Assembly (NCBI RefSeq): GCF_006334915.2
Contig: NZ_VDMA02000012.1
Location: forward strand, 1-64,000
Origin: Microbispora catharanthi
Lineage (GTDB): Bacteria; Actinomycetota; Actinomycetes; Streptosporangiales; Streptosporangiaceae
Direction of reading: 5' to 3'
Length of the DNA: 64,000 nucleotides
In this document: positions 9,860-17,954 of the stretch, piece by piece
How the letters are laid out: every line of letters starts with the position of its first letter
How positions within the stretch are numbered: the first letter of the stretch is position 1
Notes under the pieces: generated by a model
The model's input: only the letters and a program-made list of their open reading frames with translations
What the model was told of the DNA's origin: nothing
Databases searched by the model: none
Position numbers and translations under genes: made by a program

Positions 9860-9903
9860 GAGCGGACGACGAGAATCGAACCCGCATAGCCGGTTCGGAA
9901 GAG
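9860..9903 (+). repeat. att-like partial copy of the tRNA-Gly 3' half
   Basis: It matches 10941-10984 with five substitutions, then the sequences diverge. The copy covers the acceptor, T and anticodon-arm part of the gene and lacks the D-arm half, so it is not a functional tRNA. The substitutions imply that the duplication is old. Confidence 0.75.
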
Positions 9904-10026
9904 TTCGGATCGCCACGGCTCAGCTGCTCCAGCGCTGGTCAGGGGCGATTTCCGGGTGTCCGCTCATACCTGCGACTGCTCCTGATTCCCCGCTATGACT
10001 GGCACGCTCGTGGCACGGTATGGATC

Positions 10027-10335
10027 ATGCAGGAGACTCGTTCGTACCTGATCAGGCCGGAGGGCGGGCCGGAATGGATCCCCATACACGCCCGAGATCT
10101 TGCGCGCGTCCTTACCCCTGACGGGTGGGAGGCTTCCCTCGTGGACGGCTGGGGCGATCACCGGATTCGGGTGCGGGATGTCGACGTCTCCTTCTCGGCC
10201 GAGGATGTCGGCTGGCAGGTGTCCATCGAAGGGGATCTCCCTGCAAACGTCGCCGATGACCTTGTGGACGTCGTAACGCGGCAGATAACGGCACACGCCG
10301 GCCTGTCAGCCGTTTGGGTGCTGCTCAGCGAGTAG
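10027..10335 (+). CDS. Hypothetical 102-residue protein inside the element remnant
   Basis: I do not recognise the family. The protein is small, acidic and Val/Asp-rich, with no membrane segment or cysteine motif; a phrase such as WQVSIEGDLP suggests a compact beta-rich fold. Codon positions show the normal GC3 bias, so it is probably a real gene. The start ATG at 10027 lacks a clear ribosome binding site. It lies between the att-like copy and the integrase fragment and may be the only intact cargo left of the element. Confidence 0.55.
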   Translation: MQETRSYLIRPEGGPEWIPIHARDLARVLTPDGWEASLVDGWGDHRIRVRDVDVSFSAEDVGWQVSIEGDLPANVADDLVDVVTRQITAHAGLSAVWVLLSE

Positions 10336-10385
10336 GCGCGCGGCCGCGAGGCGGCGCGGAGCGCCGCCCTTGACTGGAGGCCGGT

Positions 10386-10846
10386 GTGGTCCGGGTCGTG
10401 GGAGCGCTGGCCGAACTTGACGGCGGGAAGCTGCTTGATGACACACCCAAGTCGCCCGCCGGTCGTCGGGGTGTCGCCATCCCTCCGGAACTCCTTCCCC
10501 AGCTTCGGGAGCATGTCGAGCGCTACTCGGACAAGGCGGCGGACGCTGGGTCTTCATTGGCCCCAAGGGCGCTCGTCTCCGGCGCTCCAGCTTCCGCGGG
10601 ACCTGGAGCAAGGTCCGTACGGCGGTCGGTCTCCCCGATCTCCACTTTCACGACCTGCGGCACGTCGGGAACACACTGGCGGCTGCCGACGGTGCCAGCC
10701 TCAAGGAGCAGATGGCGCGCATGGGTCACTCGTCCACTCGGGCGGCCCTGATCTACCTGCACGCCACGCAGGGCCGTGATCAGGCGATCGCCAAAGCGCT
10801 CGGGCAGACGCTCAAGACGGCGGCCGGAACGAAAATCGAAAACTGA
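10386..10846 (+). pseudogene. Tyrosine recombinase (integrase) fragment, frameshifted
   Basis: Two overlapping frames together give the C-terminal catalytic half of a phage/AICE-type integrase. The first runs from 10386 to about 10550; the second continues to the stop at 10844-10846 and contains HFHDLRHVGNTLAA, MARMGHSSTRAALIYLHAT and the terminal helix. The catalytic HxxR, GH and Tyr elements are visible, while the N-terminal core-binding region is absent. A shift of one base near 10545-10550 joins the frames. It points towards tRNA-Gly, as is usual for elements integrated at a tRNA. Confidence 0.8.
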
Positions 10847-10941
10847 AGTGGCACGTATGTGGCACGGAAGATCGGAAACAGTGCCGTTAGATCACAAAGG
10901 CCAGGCTCCCCGTGCGGGGTGACCTGGCCTTTTATACTGAG

Positions 10942-11012
10942 AGCGGACGACGGGAATCGAACCCGCGTAGCCAGTTTGGAAGACTGGGGCTCTACCATTG
11001 AGCTACGTCCGC
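10942..11012 (-). tRNA. tRNA-Gly (anticodon TCC)
   Basis: Full cloverleaf on the minus strand: acceptor GCGGACG/CGTCCGC, D-arm with AGCTCAATGGTAGAGC, anticodon stem CCAGT/ACTGG enclosing CTTCCAA (anticodon TCC), and T-arm GGTTCGATTCC. CCA is not encoded. The 3' half served as the attachment site of the element remnant to its left. Confidence 0.95.
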
Positions 11013-11041
11013 GCGCGCCCGGTGTCCATCTGGTCTAGACT

Positions 11042-11791
11042 TCATCCGGTCGTCAGGGCGTAAGCGTACCGGAGTCTCGGACCGCTCGCGTACCCGACGA
11101 GACGGGGCGTGGCGCAGCTTGGTAGCGCGCTTGCTTTGGGAGCAAGAAGTCGCAGGTTCAAATCCTGTCGCCCCGACCAGCTCTCGCGTACTACATAGAC
11201 CGCTTCCGCTCGCCGGGAGCGGTCGCCCGTGGCCGCGAACGCCGCGGCCTGCTGCTGGACGAGCACGGCCAGGACCTCTGGGGAGGCACCCGGCACGGGC
11301 CGCATCCGGATCCAGTCAACGCCCACGACGTCCTCGGCCTTCGGTCGTGTTCTGCCGGGCATGGAGATCACGGTGGGCCGGCTCATACGGGTGTGCGGTC
11401 GCTGTGGTGGGCTGGGCACGGGCATGTCTTTACGCGTGACATAGAACACGATCGGCATGGTGCTCTTGAGAAGGGTTCCCGGAGCCGGTTCCTGGCCGAC
11501 CACGATCCAATCCGTCGGGACCTTCATCTCCTCGCCGTCCACGGTGTGTATCTCCGGGACGAATCCGAGAGCGGTGACCACTCTTCTCGCGGTCTCCGCG
11601 TCCTGATGCCAGAGCTCGGGCATCGTGGGCACGTCGAGGGCCGATTCCGTCGGCCGTCCCGACGCGGTGGGCGCGCGGTACGGCGTGGTGGAACCAGGGC
11701 CGGGGAGAATCAGCGCGAAGGTGGCGCTGACGGCGGCGCCGAAGGCGGCGACGATCGCAGTGATCAGAGGTATCGCCACAGAGCGCCGCAT
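11042..11791 (-). CDS. Membrane-anchored PASTA-domain protein, frame open through an antisense tRNA
   Basis: The N-terminus is one hydrophobic helix after two arginines (about residues 5-29), followed by a Pro/Thr-rich linker and a single PASTA-like domain (about 55-120, MPELWHQDAETARRVVTALG...GQEPAPGTLL). PASTA domains bind peptidoglycan fragments or beta-lactams and usually belong to Ser/Thr kinases or penicillin-binding proteins; here the domain sits alone outside the membrane. The rest is low complexity. The last 45 or so residues are encoded by the complement of tRNA-Pro (phrase NLRLLAPKASALPSCATP), so the true C-terminus is doubtful. The ATG at 11791 gives 249 residues. Confidence 0.6.
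   Translation of the reverse strand: MRRSVAIPLITAIVAAFGAAVSATFALILPGPGSTTPYRAPTASGRPTESALDVPTMPELWHQDAETARRVVTALGFVPEIHTVDGEEMKVPTDWIVVGQEPAPGTLLKSTMPIVFYVTRKDMPVPSPPQRPHTRMSRPTVISMPGRTRPKAEDVVGVDWIRMRPVPGASPEVLAVLVQQQAAAFAATGDRSRRAEAVYVVRESWSGRQDLNLRLLAPKASALPSCATPRLVGYASGPRLRYAYALTTG
11103..11179 (+). tRNA. tRNA-Pro (anticodon TGG)
   Basis: Acceptor CGGGGCG/CGCCCCG, D-arm GCGCAGCTTGGTAGCGC, anticodon stem CTTGC/GCAAG with loop TTTGGGA (anticodon TGG), and T-arm CAGGTTCAAATCCTG. A 3' ACCA is encoded. It is divergent from tRNA-Gly, 90 bp away. Confidence 0.95.
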
Positions 11792-11951
11792 GGACGATGC
11801 GTACCACGATCTTGGCGAGAGTTCGAGCCGGATGGCCCAGGTGACCGCTGATCCTGCGGGCGGGCTGCCCGCGCACCGGCGTCACCGACGTCCGGGGCCC
11901 GGCACCTTTCTATAACCTGTTCTCGCTACCCCCGGAACCCTGAGGAGCATC

Positions 11952-12713
11952 ATGGGTGACCTGGTCCTCGTCGACCGGCCCTCCGAGGCCGTCGCGGTCG
12001 TGACGCTGAACCGTCCGCGCAAGTACAACGCGATCTCCAAGGCGCTGCTCGAAGAGTTCCATGACACGCTCAAGCGGCTCGCGGAGGAGCCCGGCCTGCG
12101 CGCGATGGTCCTCACCGGGGCCGACCCCGCCTTCTGCGCGGGCCTGGACCTCGGCGAACTCGAAGCGGCGGTGAAGATCGGCCACCCCGACTCCATCCTC
12201 CCGCTGCGGAACTTCCCGGTGCCCGTCATCGGGGCGGTCAACGGCGTGGCGGTGACCGGTGGCCTGGAGTTCGCTCTCGCCTGCGACTTCAGGATCGCCA
12301 GCGAACGGGCGAGGTTCGCCGACACCCACACCCGCGTCGGCATCGTGCCCTCCTGGGGCATGACGGCCCGGCTCAGCCAGGCCGTCGGGCAGGCCTGGGC
12401 CCGGCAGATGACGTTCACCGGGGACTTCGTCGACGCTCCCCTGGCACTGCGCATCGGCCTGGTGAACGAGGTCGTCGCGCACGACCGGCTGCTGCCCCGG
12501 GCCGTTGAGCTCGCGCAGAGCATCGCGACGACGACGCCGGAGACGCTGAGCAGGATCCGGGAGATCTACGACCTCCTGCGCGACGGCACCGGCGCCGACG
12601 GCCTCCGGGCCGAACTGGAGACCGGCCGGGACGGGCTCGCCATCACCAGCCCCGAGGATTTCGCCGCCCGCAGACGCGCCGTGTTCGACCGGGGCCGGAC
12701 GCAGACCCGCTGA
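11952..12713 (+). CDS. Enoyl-CoA hydratase/isomerase family protein
   Basis: 253-residue crotonase-fold protein acting on acyl-CoA thioesters. Both oxyanion-hole segments are visible (AFCAGLDL near residue 58 and GVAVTGGLEFALACD near 98). One acidic residue, the Glu in GGLEF, is in the place of the first catalytic glutamate of hydratases; the second glutamate position, before VGIVPSWG, is occupied by His in THTRVG by my alignment, so the reaction may not be plain hydration. The ATG at 11952 follows GAGGAGC. It is convergent with the VOC gene, with only 3 bp between them. The substrate cannot be told from sequence. Confidence 0.85.
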   Translation: MGDLVLVDRPSEAVAVVTLNRPRKYNAISKALLEEFHDTLKRLAEEPGLRAMVLTGADPAFCAGLDLGELEAAVKIGHPDSILPLRNFPVPVIGAVNGVAVTGGLEFALACDFRIASERARFADTHTRVGIVPSWGMTARLSQAVGQAWARQMTFTGDFVDAPLALRIGLVNEVVAHDRLLPRAVELAQSIATTTPETLSRIREIYDLLRDGTGADGLRAELETGRDGLAITSPEDFAARRRAVFDRGRTQTR

Positions 12714-12716
12714 AAG

Positions 12717-13109
12717 TCACTCCTCCTCCACGTACGGATGGGTGAGGAACTCGATGGCGTGACCGTCGGGGTCGTCCACGTACACCCCGCGGCCGTGGTG
12801 GCGGTGGTTGATCTGCTGCGGCTCCTGGTGGTGGGGGCCGCCCCAGTAGGGCAGGCCCCGCTCGGCGATGCGGGCGCAGATGTCGTCGAACTCGTCCTCA
12901 GAGACTAGGAACGCCAGGTGCTGCATGACGATCCGGTCCCGGTCGACGATCGAGTCGGCGTAGTCGATCGTCACGCCGTTGCCGACCCGGACCGTGGCGA
13001 ACGGCCCGAACGCGCCGGGCTCGGGCTCGCCGAGCAGCCCGGTCAGGAACCGGGCGGACTCGAAGCGGTCGCTGCTGTGCACGATCGTGTGATCCAGTCG
13101 AGCGGTCAC
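12717..13109 (-). CDS. VOC superfamily (glyoxalase/dioxygenase-like) protein
   Basis: 130 residues with two beta-alpha-beta-beta-beta modules. It begins ARLDHTIVHSSD after TA and ends with YVDDPDGHAIEFLTHPY, the metal-site strand of the VOC fold; HHQEPQQINHRHHG is unusually His-rich and precedes it. I prefer GTG at 13109, which has GGAGGG 4 nt upstream; an ATG at 13139 would add 10 residues. It lies divergent from the DUF2087 gene. Members include dioxygenases, isomerases and resistance proteins, so no reaction is assigned. Confidence 0.8.
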   Translation of the reverse strand: MTARLDHTIVHSSDRFESARFLTGLLGEPEPGAFGPFATVRVGNGVTIDYADSIVDRDRIVMQHLAFLVSEDEFDDICARIAERGLPYWGGPHHQEPQQINHRHHGRGVYVDDPDGHAIEFLTHPYVEEE

Positions 13110-13159
13110 GTCGCCCTCCAGGTTTCCTACGGTCTTCATCGACGCAATACCGTGGACAG

Positions 13160-13657
13160 GTGATCGACAAGCACATCTCCCGCGTGCTCGGGCTGCTCGG
13201 GCAGGACGACACGCTCCGGGTCCTCGCCGGTCTGGTCCTGCGTCCCGGTGAGCCGCTCGACAAGGTCACCGGGCTCGACCCGGAAGTGGTGTCCAAGGCC
13301 CTGGACCGGCTGGAGCGGGGCGGCCTCGCCGCACGGGACGGGGACGGCTGGCGGGCGCGGCCCGAGACCTTCCGCGACCTGCTGCGCACGATCCCCTCCA
13401 CGCCGGCGGACCCGATGGACGCGTTCCTGGTCGGCGGGCGGCTCGTCTCCATCCCCGTGAAGAGGGCCAAGCGGCTGATGGTGCTCGACTACATCGCGCA
13501 GGTGTTCGAGGTGGGCGTGCGCTACTCGGAGAAGGAGGTCGACGTGGCGCTGCGGGCGTTCCACGACGACTACGCCGCGCTGCGCCGTTATCTGGTGGAC
13601 GAGGGGTTCCTCACCCGGGAGGCCAACGTCTATTGGCGCTCGGGCGGAACCACCTGA
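13160..13657 (+). CDS. DUF2087 domain protein with N-terminal winged-helix-like region
   Basis: 165 residues. Residues 1-75 look like a small helix-turn-helix ([11 protein letters not shown]...[15 protein letters not shown]). The C-terminal half is the DUF2087 module: [21 protein letters not shown], the YSEKEVD stretch and [17 protein letters not shown]. It is probably a transcriptional regulator, but the family has no established ligand. The start GTG has no ribosome binding site; TACCGT lies 6 nt upstream, consistent with a leaderless transcript. Confidence 0.8.
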   Translation: MIDKHISRVLGLLGQDDTLRVLAGLVLRPGEPLDKVTGLDPEVVSKALDRLERGGLAARDGDGWRARPETFRDLLRTIPSTPADPMDAFLVGGRLVSIPVKRAKRLMVLDYIAQVFEVGVRYSEKEVDVALRAFHDDYAALRRYLVDEGFLTREANVYWRSGGTT

Positions 13658-13734
13658 CGCAGCCGCCTGACCGGGTCCGGCCACATCGGCGAACGCCCTT
13701 TCCCGATGAGCCCCCGGCGCGGACACTGGGAGTT

Positions 13735-15093
13735 ATGGGCGAGCCGACCAGGGTCCTTCTCGACGAGTCCCGGATTCCCCGGAACTGGTACAACGTCGTC
13801 CCCGATCTGCCCACGCCTCCCCCGCCGGTGCTCCACCCGGCGACGCTGCAGCCGGTCGGACCCGACGACCTCGCCCCGCTCTTCCCGGCGGCGCTGATCG
13901 AGCAGGAGGTGTCGGGTGAGCGGTTCGTCCCGATCCCTGACGGCGTCCTCGACGTCTACCGCCTCTGGCGGCCCACGCCCCTCATCCGCGCCCGGCGGCT
14001 TGAGCGCGTCCTCGGCACGCCCGCGCGGATCTACTACAAGTACGAGGGCGGCAGCCCGTCGGGCTCGCACAAGCCCAACACGGCGGTCCCCCAGGCGTAC
14101 TACAACGCGCGGGAGGGCGTGCGGAGGCTGACCACCGAGACCGGCGCGGGCCAGTGGGGCTCCGCCCTGGCGTTCGCCTGCGCACAATACGGCCTGGCCT
14201 GCGAGGTCTGGATGGTCAGGGCGTCGTACGAGCAGAAGCCCTACCGCCGCACGCTGATGAAGATCTACGGCGCGACCCTGCACGCCAGCCCGTCGGCCGT
14301 GACCACGGCGGGCAGCAGGATCCTGGCGGAGGACCCCCACTGCACGGGGTCGCTGGGCATCGCGATCAGCGAGGCGGTCGAGGTCGCCGGGCAGCACGAC
14401 GACACGCGATACGCCCTCGGCTCGGTGCTCAACCACGTTCTGCTGCACCAGACCGTGATCGGCGAGGAGGCGCTGGAGCAGTTGGCCGTCCTCGGCGAGA
14501 CCCCGGACGTGGTGATCGGCTGCACCGGCGGCGGCTCCAACTTCGCCGGGCTGGCCTTCCCGTTCCTGCGCGAGAAGCTGGCGGGGCGCATGAACCCCGT
14601 GCTGCGGAGCGTCGAGCCCGCCGCCTGCCCGTCCCTGACCCGGGGCACCTACGCGTACGACTTCGGCGACACGGCGGGGTTCACGCCGCTGATGAAGATG
14701 CACACGCTGGGGCACACGTTCGTGCCCGACCCGATCCACGCCGGCGGGCTGCGCTACCACGGCATGTCGCCGCTGCTCTCGCACATCTACGCGCTGGGCC
14801 TGGTGGAGGCCGTGGCCGTCACGCAGACCGAGTGCTTCGACGCGGGAATCCGCTTCGCCAGGGCCGAGGGGATCGTGCCGGCTCCCGAACCCTCCCACGC
14901 GGTGGCCGCGACGATCGCGGAGGCGTTGCGGTGCGCCGAGTCGGGCGAGGAGAAGGTCATCGTGATGTCCCTGTGCGGGCACGGCCACTTCGACCTGCCG
15001 GCCTACGAGAGCCGTCTCGCCGGACGCCTTGAGGATTTCACGCTTCCGCAGGAGCGGATCGACGCGGCCCTCGCGCACCTGCCCGCCGTCTGA
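13735..15093 (+). CDS. TrpB2-type tryptophan synthase beta-like enzyme
   Basis: A fold-type II PLP enzyme of 452 residues. The Schiff-base lysine is K113 in SGSHKPNTA, the glutamate/glycine motif reads [14 protein letters not shown], and the phosphate-binding loop is CTGGGSNF. The extended N-terminus ([11 protein letters not shown]) and length mark the TrpB2 subgroup, which is often found without TrpA and can make tryptophan from serine and indole; no trpA or other trp gene is nearby. The ATG at 13735 has a ribosome binding site only 2-3 nt away, so the start could lie further upstream in the open frame. Confidence 0.88.
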   Translation: MGEPTRVLLDESRIPRNWYNVVPDLPTPPPPVLHPATLQPVGPDDLAPLFPAALIEQEVSGERFVPIPDGVLDVYRLWRPTPLIRARRLERVLGTPARIYYKYEGGSPSGSHKPNTAVPQAYYNAREGVRRLTTETGAGQWGSALAFACAQYGLACEVWMVRASYEQKPYRRTLMKIYGATLHASPSAVTTAGSRILAEDPHCTGSLGIAISEAVEVAGQHDDTRYALGSVLNHVLLHQTVIGEEALEQLAVLGETPDVVIGCTGGGSNFAGLAFPFLREKLAGRMNPVLRSVEPAACPSLTRGTYAYDFGDTAGFTPLMKMHTLGHTFVPDPIHAGGLRYHGMSPLLSHIYALGLVEAVAVTQTECFDAGIRFARAEGIVPAPEPSHAVAATIAEALRCAESGEEKVIVMSLCGHGHFDLPAYESRLAGRLEDFTLPQERIDAALAHLPAV

Positions 15094-15255
15094 TGTGACG
15101 CATGCCCGCCGATATCCGTTTCGTCCCTTGACCGGCGGGTACGGCTGCGCCATCGCGCCGTCATACCGACCGGAGCACTCATGTCAAACGGCTGAAATGC
15201 GCGGTATCAGCTCCATACGATTCTGGAACACCATCCGCTCTCTCCGGAGAAATCG

Positions 15256-16989
15256 TTGAACCGGAACTGCGTCATCAAGGACCCCGCCCCGGGCAACCGG
15301 GCGCAGTGGCGCCGCAGCAGCGCCGCGTCCGCGCACGAGCGGCTGGCTTTCCTGAACGAGGCGAGCCGGCGGATCGGCAGCACGCTCGACTTATCCGAGA
15401 CGAGCCGGGAGCTCGTCGACGTGGCGGTCCCCCGCTTCGCCGACGCGGCGGCCGTGATGGTGCAGGACCGCCTCATGGCGGACGGCGAGTTGTCGTCCAG
15501 GCCGGTGGACGGGACCACCCTCGTACGCCGGGTCGCCTTGGGCGTGGCCGGTGCCGATCCGGACGCCTGGATGACGGCCTTTCCCGTCGGCGAGGCGACG
15601 GTCTACCCGGCGATCCTTCCGCAGGCCCAGTGCATGGCCGGCGGCAAACCGCTGATGTACCCGGCCCTCGACAAGGAGAGCGCCCGGCTGATCGGCGCCA
15701 GCCTGGACCGGGAGGAGGCGGTCGCCTCGCTCCTGACCGACTCCTCGTTCCTCGCGGTGCCCCTGCGAGCGCGGGGAAGGGTCCTCGGGTGCCTGATCTT
15801 CATCAGACACCCGGGCAGCCTGCCGTTCGAGGAGCAGGACGTGGTGGTGGCCGAGGACCTGGCCGCCCGCACCGCCGTGTGCATCGACAACGCGCGGCTG
15901 TACACCAGGGAGCGCAGGACCGCGCTGACCCTGCAGAGCAGCCTGTTGCCCGTCGAACTGCCGCAGGCGCTCGGCATGGACATCGCCTCGCGCTACCTGC
16001 CCGCCAGCGACCTGATGGGCGTCGGGGGCGACTGGTACGACGTGATCGCCCTGCCCGGGTGCCGTACGGCCCTGGTGGTGGGCGACGTCATGGGCCACGG
16101 GACCAGGGCCGCCGCGACCATGGGCCAGCTCCGCACGGCCGCGCGGACGCTCGCGAGCCTCGACCTGCCGCCCGACGAGGTGCTGTTCCGGCTCAACCTG
16201 ATGAGTCAGGACCTCGACCCGAGCCAGATCGCCACGTGCATCTACGCCGTCTACGACCCGGTGACGCGCAACTGCGCGCTCGCCCGTGCCGGGCACGTGC
16301 CGCCGATCCTGCTGCACCCCGACCGGTCGACCGAGATCATCGAGCTGCCCTCGGGCCTGCCTCTCGGCATCGGCAGCGACCCGCTGGAGTCGCGCGAGCT
16401 GATCCTGCCGGCCGGAAGCGTGCTCGCCCTCTACACCGACGGCCTCGTGGAGAGCCGGGAGCGGGACCTGGACGCCGGGATCATGGGGCTGCGCCGCCTG
16501 CTCGCCGGTCCGATCGAGGACCTGGAGGACATGTGCGATGTGATCATCAGCAGCCAGCGGTCGGGCCACGAGCGTGACGACATCGCCCTGATGGTGGCCC
16601 GGGTGCGCGATCTCGACCCGGACGAGGTGGCGACCTGCCCGTTGCCGTCCGACCCGCGGTTCGTCTCGCACGCCCGCCGCTTCGTCCGCAGCACCCTGCA
16701 AAGGTGGGGGCTGAGCGGTTTGGTGGACAGCACCCAGCTCATCGTGAGCGAACTGGTCACCAACGCGCTCAAACACGGCTGGCCGCCGATCGAGCTGCGC
16801 ATGCTGCGCGGCCGCACGCTGGTGGTCGAGGTCGTCGACGGCTCCCCCGCCGCTCCCGCCCCGCGCACGGCCACCCCCGACGAGGACACCGGCCGCGGTC
16901 TCCAACTGATCAAGCGGTTCGCCTACCGCTGGGGCACCCGGCCCACCCCGTACGGAAAGATCGTCTGGGTCGAGCAGCATCTCCCTTGA
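15256..16989 (+). CDS. GAF-SpoIIE phosphatase-HATPase signalling protein
   Basis: 577 residues in three modules. A GAF sensor occupies about residues 30-215 (ends AVCIDNARLYTRERR), followed by a PP2C/SpoIIE serine phosphatase (about 225-440) with GGDWYDVI, VVGDVMGHG and ALYTDGLVE, and a C-terminal RsbW-like HATPase (about 455-575) with LIVSELVTNALKHG and GRGLQLIKR. Having both phosphatase and kinase-like domains, such proteins are placed in partner-switching control of sigma factors. The start is TTG at 15256 with GGAGA 6 nt upstream. The GAF ligand is unknown. Confidence 0.92.
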   Translation: MNRNCVIKDPAPGNRAQWRRSSAASAHERLAFLNEASRRIGSTLDLSETSRELVDVAVPRFADAAAVMVQDRLMADGELSSRPVDGTTLVRRVALGVAGADPDAWMTAFPVGEATVYPAILPQAQCMAGGKPLMYPALDKESARLIGASLDREEAVASLLTDSSFLAVPLRARGRVLGCLIFIRHPGSLPFEEQDVVVAEDLAARTAVCIDNARLYTRERRTALTLQSSLLPVELPQALGMDIASRYLPASDLMGVGGDWYDVIALPGCRTALVVGDVMGHGTRAAATMGQLRTAARTLASLDLPPDEVLFRLNLMSQDLDPSQIATCIYAVYDPVTRNCALARAGHVPPILLHPDRSTEIIELPSGLPLGIGSDPLESRELILPAGSVLALYTDGLVESRERDLDAGIMGLRRLLAGPIEDLEDMCDVIISSQRSGHERDDIALMVARVRDLDPDEVATCPLPSDPRFVSHARRFVRSTLQRWGLSGLVDSTQLIVSELVTNALKHGWPPIELRMLRGRTLVVEVVDGSPAAPAPRTATPDEDTGRGLQLIKRFAYRWGTRPTPYGKIVWVEQHLP

Positions 16990-17076
16990 CTCGGACGTTC
17001 CCTCCCCTGCGAGCGTGTATGACTGATCGTCGAGAAGAGTTACGGTCGAATGGGGAGTTCGTGGCGAGGAGGGGAC

Positions 17077-17643
17077 ATGATCGACATCCGTGACGCGTAC
17101 CGCAGGGCGCTGGACGGTTTCGGAGACCGCCTCCATCTCGTCCGCCGCGGACAGTGGGAGCTGCCGACTCCTTGTGTCGACTGGGACGTCCGGGGGCTCG
17201 TCAACCACGTCGTGGCCGAGAACCTGTGGGCCCCCGAGCTGCTGTCCGGCCGTACGGTCGCCGAGGTGGGGGACGCCTTCGAGGGCGACGTGCTCGGCGA
17301 CGACCCGCTCAAGGCGTTCGAGGCCTCCGCGCAGGGCGCCGTCCAGGCGGTGTACGCCGAGGGCGCCCTGACCAGCGTGGCCCATCTGTCCTTCGGCGAC
17401 GTGCCGGGCGAGGAGTACATCACCGAGCTGTTCGCGGACGTGCTGATCCACACCTGGGACCTGGCACGTGCCATCGGCGGGCCGGAACGGCTCGACCCCG
17501 AACTCGTCGCCTCCTGCTCGGAATGGTTCGAGAAGGCGCGGGAGGACTACCGCGAGGCGGGGGTGATCGGGGACGAGCGAGGCGTTCCGGCCGGCGCCGA
17601 CCAGCAGACTCATCTGCTTGCCGCCTGGGGCAGGAACCCGTAG
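17077..17643 (+). CDS. TIGR03086 family protein, DinB-like maleylpyruvate isomerase fold
   Basis: 188 residues. The N-terminal four-helix DinB-like bundle includes WELPTPCVDWDVRGLVNHVVAEN, with a His that is a metal ligand in the family, and a later ELFADVLIHTWDLARAIG supplies another. Relatives are mycothiol-dependent isomerases and transferases, which suits an actinomycete, but the substrate is unknown. The ATG at 17077 is preceded by GAGGAGGGG. An upstream GTG/ATG region in frame would add 9 residues. Confidence 0.85.
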   Translation: MIDIRDAYRRALDGFGDRLHLVRRGQWELPTPCVDWDVRGLVNHVVAENLWAPELLSGRTVAEVGDAFEGDVLGDDPLKAFEASAQGAVQAVYAEGALTSVAHLSFGDVPGEEYITELFADVLIHTWDLARAIGGPERLDPELVASCSEWFEKAREDYREAGVIGDERGVPAGADQQTHLLAAWGRNP

Positions 17644-17663
17644 GTCCTGTCGCAGGGCCAGGG

Positions 17664-17745
17664 CTACCGCACGGTCCTATCGCAGCGCCTACCGCACGGT
17701 CCTATGGCAGGGCTACCGCACGGGTCCTATGGCAGGGCTACCGCC
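17664..17745. repeat. Three tandem 24-25 bp repeats plus a partial copy
   Basis: Units start at 17664, 17689 and 17713, with a partial copy at 17738, each beginning CTACCGCAC and most containing GGTCCTATGGCAGGG. The unit boundary falls on the stop codon of the bL37-like gene, so each unit reads as the region around a TAG stop on the minus strand. It occupies the space between the TIGR03086 gene and bL37 and has no coding frame of its own. Confidence 0.8.
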
Positions 17746-17815
17746 CTGTGGGCCGCCTGCCGTGGTTGGCCTTCTTCTTCTTGCGTGCCTTGGACTTGCG
17801 TGCGCGCCTGCCCAT
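17738..17815 (-). CDS. Ribosomal protein bL37-like micro-protein (25 aa)
   Basis: A tiny, extremely basic protein starting GRRARKSKARKKKK after the initiator and containing KANHGRRP, the hallmark of the 24-25 residue large-subunit protein bL37 first seen in mycobacterial ribosome structures. It would bind 23S rRNA. The ATG at 17815 is preceded by GGAAGG about 8-10 nt upstream. It is easily missed because a longer frame continues through it antisense to the DeoR gene. It stands alone and divergent from the DeoR-type regulator; downstream come the tandem repeats. Confidence 0.75.
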   Translation of the reverse strand: MGRRARKSKARKKKKANHGRRPTGR

Positions 17816-17954
17816 CACGACCGCCTTCCGTCGAGTACGGCTTTCGCTCACTGTCCTCCCCCGGACCGCCGGCGGCAAGTACCCGGACCCCAACTCAACA
17901 TGTCTCCACGTGCGTGAGGCATAATTTGTTTGAATCTGTTGACAGGAGTGGTGG

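Larger units (their letters stand above)
9860..10984. mobile_element. Decayed integrative element in tRNA-Gly
   Basis: The segment is bounded by the 3' half of tRNA-Gly (10941-10984) and an imperfect direct copy of it (9860-9903, about 39 of 44 bases alike), the usual trace of tRNA-targeted integration. Inside are a truncated and frameshifted tyrosine integrase pointing at the tRNA and one small gene. Paired TGGCACG motifs with the same 11-bp start-to-start spacing occur near both ends (10000/10011 and 10849/10860), as expected for integrase arm-type sites. Only about 1.1 kb remains, so most of the element was deleted. Confidence 0.75.

Noticed and set aside
15391-17613. 740-codon minus-strand frame opposite the GAF-SpoIIE gene
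   Set aside because: Shadow frame: it crosses two clear + strand genes and their spacer.
17664-17745. Possible CRISPR array
   Set aside because: The 24-25 bp units are directly adjacent without spacers and only three full copies exist; this is a simple tandem repeat. No cas gene is present in the window.
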